Source: Fen-1273 sp963837815 (lineage in GTDB: Bacteria; Bacteroidota; Ignavibacteria; UBA10030; UBA6906). Taken from it: a DNA stretch of 64,000 nt. The stretch covers positions 434,001 through 498,000 of the forward strand of contig CAWIOS010000009.1 in NCBI GenBank assembly GCA_963837815.1. The letters run 5' to 3'. Of this stretch, positions 25,928 to 35,285 are shown piece after piece (position 1 is the first letter of the stretch; every line of letters starts with the position of its first letter). A program made the position numbers and the translations under genes. The notes beneath the pieces were generated by a model. The model saw only the letters and a program-made list of their open reading frames with translations. It had not been told where the DNA came from and did not search any database.

Positions 25928-28142
25928 ATGAAGACCGGGACATTCCATCCGAGAGACGTCGCCGACAAGTCGCTGAAGAAAAACCTGGCCCTGGCCATCG
26001 ATCTCGCACTGGGCGTCGAATCGGACGCCGTCCGTCACAACACGCAGACGTTCAACACCAATCGTTACGCGGCCCTCCGGCGGCTGGATGACTACGAAGC
26101 GTTGAAAGACCGTGCACGCGCGATAAAGGAAGAGTCGATACGGAGGCTGCCGGAGCTCGTGCAAATCCTCACGAAGGCCGTACGGTCCCGCGGGGGGAAC
26201 GTCGTGTTTGCCCGGACACACACCGAGGCGGCGGAATACGTCAGGGAGGTGTGCAGGTCACACGGGGCGAAGCTTGCGGTAAAGGCCAAATCGATAACCT
26301 CCGAGGAGATCGGGCTGAACCGTGTTCTCGAGGCCGGCGGCATCGAAGTGGCGGAATCCGATCTTGCCGAGTTCATTCTCCAGATCTCGAAGGAACAGCC
26401 CTCGCACATCGTGACCCCGGCGATTCACAGGAGCAGGGAGAGAATAACGGAGCTTTTCAAATCGCATTTCAGGACCGACAGGCCGCTCGAGACCGGTGAA
26501 GAGCTGACGGAGTTTGCCCGGGACATACTGAGGCAGAAATTCCTCTCCGCCGACATCGGGATCAGCGGCGCCAATCTCGTCTCCGCCGAAGAGGGAGCGC
26601 TCCTCCTCGTGGAGAGCGAGGGGAACATCCGCCTGACGACGACGCTCCCCGCGGTCCATGTCGCGGTTGTCGGGATCGAGAAGATCATCCCGAGCCGTGC
26701 GGAATTCGGGACGTTCATCGAGCTTCTTGCCGCGAGCGCTACCGGACAATCTCTGACGAGCTACACGAACATCCTGGAGCCGCCGCTTCCTCTCCCCGTT
26801 CTCAATCTGAACGGGCGCACCGACGCCGTCAGGGAGTTTCACCTCGTTCTCGTCGACAACGGGCGGATGCGTATGCGGGACGATCCGGGCCTCCGGGAGG
26901 CGCTGTACTGCATCCGCTGCAGCGCCTGCATGAATGTGTGCGCGAATTTCCAGGCTGTCGGCGGGCACGCATTCGGCGGGGAGTGCTACTCGGGCGGAAT
27001 CGGCGGGGCATGGACTGTGGGGACGTCCGGCGACCTGATGAAGGGGAGGTTCGCGGAGCTCTGCACGGGGTGTGCGCGCTGCGTGCCCAACTGTCCCGTG
27101 CGGATCGACATCCCCCGGCTCAATACGACGATCAAGGACCGGCTCCTGAAAGCGGGCGAGCCTGCTCTCCAGAAGCAGTTCTTCGGGCATTTCTCGGCCA
27201 TGGCGGGATTCGCCTCCGTGCTCCCCGGACTCTCAAACTGGCTCTCGGCTCTCGGGATGAGCAGGAGACTTCTCGAGCTCCTTTTCGGCGTCGACAGGCG
27301 CCGGGTCATCCCTCCGTTCGCGGAGAAGACCCTGTTGCAGCAGTACGCCGCCTCCCCCCGGAACGGTGCGTCCCGGACCGGGAGGGGAAAAACGAAGAAT
27401 GTGGCCCTGTTCACGGACGTGTACACGCAGTACAACAACCCCCGGGTGGGGATGGCGGCGATACGCCTCTTCGGTAAGCTCGGAATACCGCTCGCGCCGA
27501 CCCGTGTGATGGAGGACGGGCGTGCGGCGCTTTCACAGGGGCTCGTTGACCCGGCAGTGCGAAGCGCCCGGAACGCCGCTGCATTTCTTGAATCGACGGT
27601 TGACTCTGGGTACGATCTCCTGTTCACTGAGCCGAGCGTGCTGGCGATGGTACGGCATGACTACGGGGCGCTCATCGGGGACGACGCGCGGTTCGAAAAG
27701 ATACGGGCGCATTGTTTTGATCCGATCGAGTATCTGAACAGGATGATCGATGCCGGGGAGCTTGATGTTCAGATCCTGAAGCAGTGCGCCGGCGGGGAGA
27801 AGGCGCCGCTCTTCTACCATGGTCATTGCCAGATGAAGTCGCTCGGGATCGGCATGGAGACCCCGGAATTTTTCCGGAGGCTCGGTTTCGAAGTCGACGT
27901 CTCCACGGCCGAGTGCTGCGGCATGGCGGGGAGCTTCGGATACAAGAAGCAGTACTACGAGCTGAGCAAGAATGTCGGGCGCGATCTCGGGGGGGAGATC
28001 GAAAGAACGGATCCTGGTTTCGCCGGGGACAGTCATACTCGCAAGCGGGACTTCATGCCGGGAGCAGATCGGAGCTGATTTTGTGGGAGGGGCGTTGCAC
28101 CCCGTGGAATTTCTCGACAGCATATTCCATGGCATACTGTAG
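25928..28142 (+). CDS. lutB: LutB-LutA fusion iron-sulfur protein, C-terminal frame break
   Basis: Lactate dehydrogenase complex iron-sulfur subunit. N-terminal LUD/LutB part (about 60-320, with GISGANLVSAEEGALLLVES), two ferredoxin clusters (Cys328/331/334/338 and Cys379/382/385/389), then a LutA-like CCG region with FYHGHCQMKSLG and AECCGMAGSFGYKKQYYELS. The first CCG repeat has lost its CxxCF (FTDVYTQYNNP). The annotated frame stops at 28078, but after the G run at 28025-28028 another frame encodes LASGTSCREQIGADFVGG, the expected last cysteine motif, and ends at 28142. One G too many (or two too few) would explain it. LutA and LutB are usually separate proteins of about 240 and 470 residues. 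Confidence 0.85.
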
Positions 28143-28231
28143 AGCTTCCGCGGGAGACGCACCCGTCCGCCGGATGTTCCGGTTCTATCCCGCCCTTGCC
28201 GTCCGTTACAGGCTCTGAGCCGGTCAACCCC

Positions 28232-30061
28232 TCATTTATACGAAATCTCTATCCTCCCGATCTGGCAGTTCGGCGCGAACGCGATCTTGAGGAACGTCCC
28301 CTCCGGGGGCATCCGGGATGCGGAATACCTGACCGCGGTATATGCGCCGTATTCGTTCCGGAGGGGTTCAAAGACCTGCCGCTCCAGCCGGAGGCCCGTC
28401 AGGCTGTCCGGGTTCACCCCCCGGAAGAACGCCATCGCGGTATCCGCGTCGTGCGTGGTCGTGAAAAGATCGACGCTGACGGATGTGATCCCCCCCGGCA
28501 GCCTGTACAGTATGAACTCTCCCGTCATCCCCCGGACCCTGCTCCTGTCTTCCTTCGCGCGCGCGGCATCGGCCGGCGGAACGAACTCCGGTTCGCCGGA
28601 TTTCCCGTACCAGTGCGATCCGTCCGCCAGTTCGTCGACGAGCATCCTGTCCCCCGCGGTCACCGGGGCAGAGGGGTCAGACAGTTCGGAATATCCCGCG
28701 TCGTTTTCCGCCCTGATCTGGTATGTGTAGCGTTTGCCGGGCTGCGCCGACGTGTCGCAGTAGAGCGGCCGGTATGCGGCGTCGGCGTCTGTCGCTTTTG
28801 CGGCGATCACCTGCCAGAGCGTCTCGTCCTCGGCCTTCCTCTGTATGAGATAGGATGACGCTCCCGTCGAACCCTGCCAGGAGATCCTGTACGGCGATTC
28901 AACGGGGAGGAGTTTCGGCGCCGCCGGCGGGGGGAGCGGCTCCGGGGGTTTCCCGTTGATTGCGTATGCTTTCTCGCGGAACATCTGCATGACGGCCTTC
29001 TCGTCCCACGGCGCGCCGGAGGCGAATCCGGGCCACCGGTACGCGTTCGTGTGGTAATAGAACCCGCCGTCCCTGTCATGTGAACGGAGGCTCCATACCA
29101 TGATCCCCGAAACCCCCTCGGCGATCACCGTATCGATGATCTGCCGCATCTCCTGCGTCGGGACGAATCCGAACTCGCCGACGAAGTAGGGCTTCCTGTT
29201 CTTCGTCTTTTCGCGTGCCGCGGTGATGAGGGGTATCGTCACCGCCGCCGGCGCGTAGTAATGCGTCGACACGACGTCGATGTTCGGGTCGTCAAGCGAC
29301 TCGTCGCTGACGTCCCTGCTGTTCGTCCCCGCCATGACGATATGATTCGTGTCGAGGCTCTTGATGTACGCGGCGATCTCCCTGGTCCACGAGTAGGGAC
29401 ACTGCAGCTCGTTCCCCGTCTCCCAGCCGAATATCGCCTTGTCCTCCCGGAACGGGACGCCGGTGATCGTGTTCACCCTGTTGACGATGAACGCGACGGT
29501 TTTTTTGAAATCCGCGATGAGGAGCGTGTCCGTCCAGAATTCCTTGCTTGTTTTCCCCCGGAACGCCGCATATTCTTTCGGTCCTCCCCACCACCACCAG
29601 TTGTCAACGAGGGGTATGATGACGCGCACGCCTGTCTGGTTTGCGGCCTGCAAGACCCGGTCGTACGCCCTGAACGCCTCCTCGTTGAAAACACCGGGGC
29701 CGAGAACGTGCCGGACGATCCCGGAATCATCGATGGCTTTCCGCACCGACGGAACGTACATCCGCGCGACTCTTCCCCCCGACTGCCGTATCGTCGTGAG
29801 TGCGTCGCGTATTTCGAACTCGTCGGCGACGCGCCACGGATTCACCTCGGTGAACTGGTGGTTGTCCTCGATGTAATGGAGATTCGGAATGTTGTACGAG
29901 ACGAACCGGACCACCTCGGCGCCGTCCATGAGCCTGTCGCCGCGCGCTTTCAGGAAGTTCTGGAACTGTGCGGAGGCAGGGGGCGTGGCAATCAGGAGGA
30001 GCCCCGGGAGCACCAGAAGCACCTGGAGGAAGCCCCGTTGTGTGAGCCGTTTCATTGTCAT
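28232..30061 (-). CDS. GH5-type secreted beta-mannanase/glucanase with FN3-like domain
   Basis: 609 residues from the ATG at 30061. The start is chosen at MTMKRLTQRGFLQVLLVLPG because a signal peptide begins there; the frame is open upstream but AT-rich. GH5 barrel about residues 45-350 with the acid/base Glu218 in GWETGNELQ and the nucleophile Glu296 in YFVGEFGF. The VDNWWWWGG loop gives an aromatic-rich subsite. A fibronectin III-like domain (about 375-470) and a beta-sandwich ending in EISYK follow. No T9SS domain is present. It diverges from the epimerase gene at 30271, and the palindrome at 30094-30108 lies 33 bases before its start. Endo-mannanase is the preferred activity because of the GH130 and epimerase neighbours; endoglucanase is possible. 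Confidence 0.8.
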   Translation of the reverse strand: MTMKRLTQRGFLQVLLVLPGLLLIATPPASAQFQNFLKARGDRLMDGAEVVRFVSYNIPNLHYIEDNHQFTEVNPWRVADEFEIRDALTTIRQSGGRVARMYVPSVRKAIDDSGIVRHVLGPGVFNEEAFRAYDRVLQAANQTGVRVIIPLVDNWWWWGGPKEYAAFRGKTSKEFWTDTLLIADFKKTVAFIVNRVNTITGVPFREDKAIFGWETGNELQCPYSWTREIAAYIKSLDTNHIVMAGTNSRDVSDESLDDPNIDVVSTHYYAPAAVTIPLITAAREKTKNRKPYFVGEFGFVPTQEMRQIIDTVIAEGVSGIMVWSLRSHDRDGGFYYHTNAYRWPGFASGAPWDEKAVMQMFREKAYAINGKPPEPLPPPAAPKLLPVESPYRISWQGSTGASSYLIQRKAEDETLWQVIAAKATDADAAYRPLYCDTSAQPGKRYTYQIRAENDAGYSELSDPSAPVTAGDRMLVDELADGSHWYGKSGEPEFVPPADAARAKEDRSRVRGMTGEFILYRLPGGITSVSVDLFTTTHDADTAMAFFRGVNPDSLTGLRLERQVFEPLRNEYGAYTAVRYSASRMPPEGTFLKIAFAPNCQIGRIEISYK

Positions 30062-30093
30062 TGGAATCCGACCGTTATTGTGCGCCGCATCGG

Positions 30094-30117
30094 TTATCAA
30101 TATGATAAAAGTTATCA
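30094..30117. promoter_or_regulatory. TTATCA-N3-TGATAA operator, site 1
   Basis: A perfect 6-3-6 palindrome, TTATCAATATGATAA (30094-30108), plus an extra half TTATCA at 30112-30117. Located between the divergent GH5 and epimerase genes. One of five such sites in the window. Confidence 0.7.
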
Positions 30118-30270
30118 AAAATATACGAACATTCGGCTCGAAAATGCATTCTGGAATGACTTTTCGGCGGTTTCTCTTAGCACGGAACTTGGGGGGTCTC
30201 TCACTGCAGGCCGATCAGGCCGGAAACCCCGGCAGGACACAATGCGATGCACAATGAGAGAGCAAATGCT

Positions 30271-31656
30271 ATGCCCACAGAGATACTGGATGAACTGCGA
30301 GAAGCGCTTGTTGACGGGATACTGAAACGCTGGTATCCCCTCGTCGTCGACACGGAGTGCGGTGGATACTTCACGAATGTGACTGCCGAATGGACGCTCC
30401 CCCCCGAACAGGAGAAGATGATCGTCACGCAGGCCCGGCACATTTGGACCGCGTCGAAGGCGGCGCAATTCACCGGTGAGTCGGCACTCTACCTGCCGAT
30501 CGCGCGGCACGGCTACGAGTTCCTCCGTGACGTCATGTGGGACAGCAAGTACGGGGGTTTCTACCAGATCCGTGACAGGCGCGGGGGCCCCTCCGACTTC
30601 AGGGGGTGGCGCGATGAGAAGAGGGCGTACGGGAACGCGTTCGCGCTCTACGGGCTTGCTGCGCTGTACGCCCAGACGAAGGACCCGGAGGTGCTGGAGA
30701 GCGCACGCCGGTCGTTCCACTGGATTGAAGATCATGCGTACGATCCCCGGTTCAAGGGATACTTCGAGTTCCTCACGCGCGAAGGGATACCGTTCGACGG
30801 GTCGAGCTCGTATAAGACCGTCGCTTCCGACGCCAACGAGCTCGGGTTCAAGGACCAGAACTCGTCGATCCATCTTCTTGAAGCGTACACGGAGCTGTAC
30901 CGGGAGTGGAAGGATCCGCTCCTGCGGGAGAGGCTTGCAGAGCTGCTTGTGCTGATCCGGGATACGATGGTGCACGAGCGCGGCTACCTTCAGCTCTTCT
31001 TCCAGCCGGACTGGACCCCCGTCTCGTTCAGGGACGCCCCGGAGGACGTCCGGCGGGCGAACTTCGGCCTGGATCATGTTTCGTTCGGCCACGATTACGA
31101 AACCGCGTTCCTTATGCTCGAAGCCTCGGATGCGCTCGGGCTGGAAAACGATGGGAAGACGCTTCACGTCGCGAAGAAGATGCTGGACCACGCGCTTGCC
31201 AACGGTTGGGAGCGGGGAGTCGGCGGTTTTTTTGACGGCGCCTACTACTTCAACGGGAACGGCCGCTGCACGATAATCCACGAGACGAAGAACTGGTGGG
31301 CCCAGGCGGAAGGGCTCAATGCGCTCCTCCTCTTCTCACGCATATACCCGGAATCGGAGTACCGCTCCTATTTCCTGAAGCAGTGGGAGTACGTCAAAAA
31401 GTACGTTATCGATCACGAGAGGGGGGACTGGTTTGAAGGGGGGATCGACAGGGAGCCGCAGTTCGTCACCGGGCCCCGGAGTCACATCTGGAAATGCACG
31501 TACCACACCTCCCGTGCGCTCATGAACTGCATCGCCCTCCTGAGCTATGCCCGTGCCAACGGGTGGGGCGAGGGGTTCGAACGGGCCCGGAAAGAGATCA
31601 TGGACTTCGTGGGGCACTGGCACAGCGCTGCGGCAGAAACCGCCGCTGCGAGGTAG
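30271..31656 (+). CDS. AGE-family cellobiose/mannobiose 2-epimerase
   Basis: 461 residues from ATG 30271 (MPTEILDEL), where family similarity begins; an in-frame ATG at 30247 adds eight residues. An (alpha/alpha)6-barrel epimerase: WYPLVVDTECGGYF, QARHIWTASKAAQF, HDYETAFLMLEASDAL, NWWAQAEGLNALLLF and WKCTYHTSRALMN hold the conserved His and Glu residues of cellobiose 2-epimerases. It has no signal peptide, so it acts in the cytoplasm, turning beta-1,4-mannobiose into mannosyl-glucose (or cellobiose into glucosyl-mannose). The GH130 phosphorylase about 8 kb away uses exactly that product, and the two make the known mannobiose epimerase-phosphorylase route. N-acylglucosamine 2-epimerase is less likely. 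Confidence 0.85.
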   Translation: MPTEILDELREALVDGILKRWYPLVVDTECGGYFTNVTAEWTLPPEQEKMIVTQARHIWTASKAAQFTGESALYLPIARHGYEFLRDVMWDSKYGGFYQIRDRRGGPSDFRGWRDEKRAYGNAFALYGLAALYAQTKDPEVLESARRSFHWIEDHAYDPRFKGYFEFLTREGIPFDGSSSYKTVASDANELGFKDQNSSIHLLEAYTELYREWKDPLLRERLAELLVLIRDTMVHERGYLQLFFQPDWTPVSFRDAPEDVRRANFGLDHVSFGHDYETAFLMLEASDALGLENDGKTLHVAKKMLDHALANGWERGVGGFFDGAYYFNGNGRCTIIHETKNWWAQAEGLNALLLFSRIYPESEYRSYFLKQWEYVKKYVIDHERGDWFEGGIDREPQFVTGPRSHIWKCTYHTSRALMNCIALLSYARANGWGEGFERARKEIMDFVGHWHSAAAETAAAR

Positions 31657-31679
31657 AACGCGGAAATGTGCCGGCCGGC

Positions 31680-33365
31680 TTACCGCAGGACGATCATCTT
31701 CTTCGTGGACGCAAAGTTTGACCCCGTGAGAAGGCGGTAAAAATAGACGCCGCTCCCGACCGGCGTCCCGTGGGAATCTCTTCCGTCCCACGTGATGCTC
31801 ATGTGCCCGGCGGGGACGTTCCCGTGCAGGAGCGTGCGCACCTCCCTCCCGAGGATGTCGTACACCGTCAGCGTGACTGCACCCGGCGCGGGGAGAGTGA
31901 AATCGATGTTCGTTGAGGGGTTGAACGGATCGGGGTAGTTCTGCATGAGCGTGATGGCCCCCGGGAGATCCAGGGGCGCGTCCGCTCCTGTGCTCACGCC
32001 CGCAGGGAGCGTGACCTTCCACAGATTCGGGGAGGGGTTCGTCCCTTCAAGCCCGGTCTCGAGGACGTAGAGAGCGTTTCCGGACATCGTGAGTCCCAGC
32101 GGGGAATTGAATCCCGATACGAGCCGTGTGACGCGGACGGTATACCCGCTGTCCGTCTTTGCCAGGTCGAGGTGGACGAGGTCCTGGCTCGTGTCGCCGA
32201 GCGCCTGGAGAACGATTCCGGTCGACAGGCTCGTCATGAATCCTCCCCCCTTCAGATCGCCGGCGAGAACGGAGTCCCTGTCGAAGACGAGTCCGTCCGG
32301 CGACCGGTGCGCGGTGAACGTCGAAAGTGTCCGGCCGAGATCGCTTGCATCAAGGACGGTCCCCGTTGTCGTATCCCGGTATCTGTCGGCGTCGGGCCCC
32401 GAGCTTTTTACCGGCTCGGTGAACGTCACCCCCGCCGGTGGAGGGGGATACGTCGGGTCGTTGCTGTATGTCACGTACAGGTTCCCGCCCCCCCAGGCGT
32501 AGGGACTGAGAAGCGGGTCGGTGTGGGGATCGTAGGGAGTGAACTGCTGCGGCGTTGTGTTCCCGCCGATCCTCCAGGGAAATCCGTAATGACGTCCTTC
32601 CCGGAGCCAGTTCAATTCCTCGGGATCGTCGCGGTCGTCGGAATTTATGGCGCCGAAAAGATCGCCGTTCCCCGCGTACGCAAGGGCGAATGCGTTCCGT
32701 ATCCCTTCGCAGAAGAGGTACCCGTTGGAGCGGAGCCACTCCCTGTCGTTCTGGAGCGTTATGTTCTGGCCGTTGACCGGCAATTTGAGTATGATGGAGG
32801 TGAGTCCGACCTCGCGAAATCCCTCACGAAGCTCACCGTGGTCAGTGGCGGCGCCGCTGTTGACGTAGAGCGAATCGGCGGTCGGGTTGAGCACGATCCC
32901 GCTCATCCTGTGGTTGTAGACGTGGCCGTACGGGAAGGGGACCGTGATCGCGATGAGGCTCCAGGTCCGGTGCTCGCTCCCCGGAACGTCGCGGACCCCT
33001 TTCACGATTCTCGCGGTCCCGAGTACGCCCGTCGAATCGTTCCCGACGAGATAAATCGTGCCGTCGGGACCGAATGTCATCCCCAGCGGATCGTTCAGCC
33101 CGTGATCGGCCTGCCTGTAGACGACGGTATCGGTCGCAAGTCCGCCGGTGCCGATAACGACGCGCAGTATCGTCCCGTCCTGCTGGAGTATGTACAGGTT
33201 CCCGGTTGACGGATCCCGTTCGATCCGCACGGAAGAGGATCCCACAGTGGCGATTGCCGTGATTGTGATGTCGGACCGTCGCGGCTTCGGCTGCGCGGTG
33301 AGGGGGCCCGCCGCGATGAGTGCGATGAGTGCGAAGCGTGCGAAGCACGTGATGAGTTTCTTCAT
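31680..33365 (-). CDS. Secreted glucose/sorbosone dehydrogenase-like beta-propeller with T9SS domain
   Basis: 561 residues. Signal peptide (1-24), then a six-bladed propeller of the PQQ-type sugar dehydrogenase family (about 30-460): DGTILRV, GLNDPLGMTFGPDGTIYL, NHRMSGIVLNP, FALAYAGNGDLFGAINSDDRD, and a closing NSPLGLTMSGNALYVLE blade. A T9SS domain follows (NYPDPFNPSTNI to MIVLR). Family members oxidise aldoses or bind sugars extracellularly; the substrate here is not predictable, and catalysis is uncertain without confirming PQQ ligands. It ends 24 bases from the convergent epimerase stop and starts back-to-back with the next gene. Confidence 0.75.
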   Translation of the reverse strand: MKKLITCFARFALIALIAAGPLTAQPKPRRSDITITAIATVGSSSVRIERDPSTGNLYILQQDGTILRVVIGTGGLATDTVVYRQADHGLNDPLGMTFGPDGTIYLVGNDSTGVLGTARIVKGVRDVPGSEHRTWSLIAITVPFPYGHVYNHRMSGIVLNPTADSLYVNSGAATDHGELREGFREVGLTSIILKLPVNGQNITLQNDREWLRSNGYLFCEGIRNAFALAYAGNGDLFGAINSDDRDDPEELNWLREGRHYGFPWRIGGNTTPQQFTPYDPHTDPLLSPYAWGGGNLYVTYSNDPTYPPPPAGVTFTEPVKSSGPDADRYRDTTTGTVLDASDLGRTLSTFTAHRSPDGLVFDRDSVLAGDLKGGGFMTSLSTGIVLQALGDTSQDLVHLDLAKTDSGYTVRVTRLVSGFNSPLGLTMSGNALYVLETGLEGTNPSPNLWKVTLPAGVSTGADAPLDLPGAITLMQNYPDPFNPSTNIDFTLPAPGAVTLTVYDILGREVRTLLHGNVPAGHMSITWDGRDSHGTPVGSGVYFYRLLTGSNFASTKKMIVLR

Positions 33366-33440
33366 GGGGGTGCCGGGTATCGGTGGCCGTTGAGTTCAGT
33401 TCGCTCTATATATAATCAACGATCCGCACAGGAGGTTCCA

Positions 33441-35285
33441 ATGGTATCGGGAATTCGACAGTATGCCGTCACTCTGTGGGCGCTTCTCTTCGTGCTCGTC
33501 CTCTCCGCGCCGGTCGCACTCCGCGCGCAGGGGAAAACAGGGGAATCCCGCGCGGGATGGCCGCATTTGAAATATGCGATCTACTTCACGTACGGGGAGA
33601 TCGAGAAGCTTCTCGTTGACACCGCCTCGATGCGTGAAACGATGGAGTATTTCGCCCCCGTAAAGGCGGAGAGGGTGTACCTGGAGTGCACGAGCGACGG
33701 CGACGTCAACGTCGGCCAGATGAAGGACCTGGCCGCGCGATTCCGCGCCCTGGGGTATAAGGTCTCGGGGGCCATGGTGCCGAACGTTCCCGGGGGACCG
33801 ATGTGCTACAATAACCCGGACCAGCTTGCGCAGCTTGAACGGCGGTCGCGGGCCGCGGCGCAGGTGTTCGATGAGATCATACTCGACGACTGGCTCTTTA
33901 CGACGTGCACGTGCGAAAAATGCGTCGCGGGGCGGGGGAAATCCACCTGGGGGGACTACAGAACGAAACTGATCCTGGAGAAGTCGCAACAGTACATCAT
34001 CGATCCCGCCCGCGAGGTGCACCCCGGCATCAGGATCATCATCAAGTACCCGAACTGGTACGAAGGACACCGGGACAACGGGTATGACGTCCTGAATGAA
34101 ACGCGCCAGTTCGACGCGATGGCCGTCGGGATCGAAACGCGGACCCGGGCGACGCACGATCAACACATCCCGATCTACAGCGGGTACGTCTTCCAGCGGT
34201 GGTGGCCCCTTGTCGACCCGGCGAAATGGATCGGCTCGTGGCTCGACAATTACACGATGAAAGGGGAGGACAACGACTACGTCGCGCAGGTCTGGCAGGC
34301 CGTTCTTGCCCGCGCCCCCGAGATCATACTCTGGTCGGGGGGGAACCTGCACCACACGGGCCCCTTCAGCGACGTGTACCCCCACTTCTGCGAGATGCTC
34401 CCCGCGTTTGACCGCGTGGCGGGAATGCTCTCCGGCGCCCCGCGGGGTGTGCCGATCTACCTTCCGTTCGGCTCCACCGGGGAGTACAACATCTTCGGCT
34501 ATCTCGGGATGGCGGGGATCCCGCTTGAACCCGTGGCGGAGTTCCCGGCGGAAGGCAAGAGCGCGATATTCACGAAACACTCGCTCAGGGATCCCGACGT
34601 TGCGGACAAGATGCTCGGCCGGCTTCGCAGGGGGCTTGACGTTTTCATGACCTGGGATCTCTTCCGCGAGCTCGGGAACACGGAGTTCAAGAATACGCTC
34701 AACCTGAGGGAGACGGCCGGGAGCGTCTCATCCTCCACGTTCAGGACCCGGTTCGGCTGGAGGGACGAGGTCACGAAAACCGACAGGCCGTTCGAGTTCC
34801 CGCGCATCGAGACGACAACGTGGCCGTACGCGCGCGAGGTGGCGGTCGTGAGGGAGGACAACGATTTCGGCGTCCTCCTGAGCGTGAAGTATCTGAACGG
34901 AACGATGTACGTCCTGAACATGCCGGAAAACAGCTACGACCTCCTGCGGCTCCCCCCGCAGGCGCTCAACGTGATCCGGCGGGCCGTGGGCCCTGCCGTC
35001 GCGGTTCATCTTGCGGGTCCCGGCGGCGTCGCGCTCTATCTCTCGGGGCAGGACCAGTACGTCCTCTACAACATGACCGACGGGACGGCCGCGGTCTCGT
35101 TGCGGTTCGACGGGAACCTCCCCGCCGACGGTTGGAGGGAGCTCGTTCACGGGAAGGCGCTCTCGGTAACGCAGAGCAAACCGCAGGGCCGGTTCCCCGT
35201 CCCGCCGTGGACAGACGTCGCGGTGACGCTCCGCTCGTTTGAAATTGCAGTCGTTCAATCTCCGGAAACGAAAGGGTCACGATGA
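33441..35285 (+). CDS. Secreted protein of unknown family, possible glycosidase
   Basis: 614 residues from ATG 33441, with a strong AGGAGG before it and a signal peptide ending ALRAQ (about residue 30). I do not recognise an established family. The fold looks like a TIM barrel: IYFTYGEIEKLL, VKAERVYLECT, ALGYKVSGAMVPN, DEIILDDWLF, IIIKYPNWYEGH, DAMAVGIETRT and IILWSGGNLHH read as successive strand ends with Asp/Glu at typical catalytic places. A CTCEKC pair (about residues 153-158) could bind a metal. A beta-sandwich tail (about 480-610) resembles the C-terminal domains of glycosidases. Its stop overlaps the ATG of the GH5 mannanase gene by four bases (ATGA), so a role in mannan breakdown is likely. 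Confidence 0.7.
   Translation: MVSGIRQYAVTLWALLFVLVLSAPVALRAQGKTGESRAGWPHLKYAIYFTYGEIEKLLVDTASMRETMEYFAPVKAERVYLECTSDGDVNVGQMKDLAARFRALGYKVSGAMVPNVPGGPMCYNNPDQLAQLERRSRAAAQVFDEIILDDWLFTTCTCEKCVAGRGKSTWGDYRTKLILEKSQQYIIDPAREVHPGIRIIIKYPNWYEGHRDNGYDVLNETRQFDAMAVGIETRTRATHDQHIPIYSGYVFQRWWPLVDPAKWIGSWLDNYTMKGEDNDYVAQVWQAVLARAPEIILWSGGNLHHTGPFSDVYPHFCEMLPAFDRVAGMLSGAPRGVPIYLPFGSTGEYNIFGYLGMAGIPLEPVAEFPAEGKSAIFTKHSLRDPDVADKMLGRLRRGLDVFMTWDLFRELGNTEFKNTLNLRETAGSVSSSTFRTRFGWRDEVTKTDRPFEFPRIETTTWPYAREVAVVREDNDFGVLLSVKYLNGTMYVLNMPENSYDLLRLPPQALNVIRRAVGPAVAVHLAGPGGVALYLSGQDQYVLYNMTDGTAAVSLRFDGNLPADGWRELVHGKALSVTQSKPQGRFPVPPWTDVAVTLRSFEIAVVQSPETKGSR

Noticed and set aside
12023..28142. Classical propanediol (Pdu), ethanolamine (Eut) or glycyl-radical (Grp) compartment
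   Set aside because: No diol dehydratase, ammonia lyase or glycyl radical enzyme is encoded; the aldolase is the signature enzyme.
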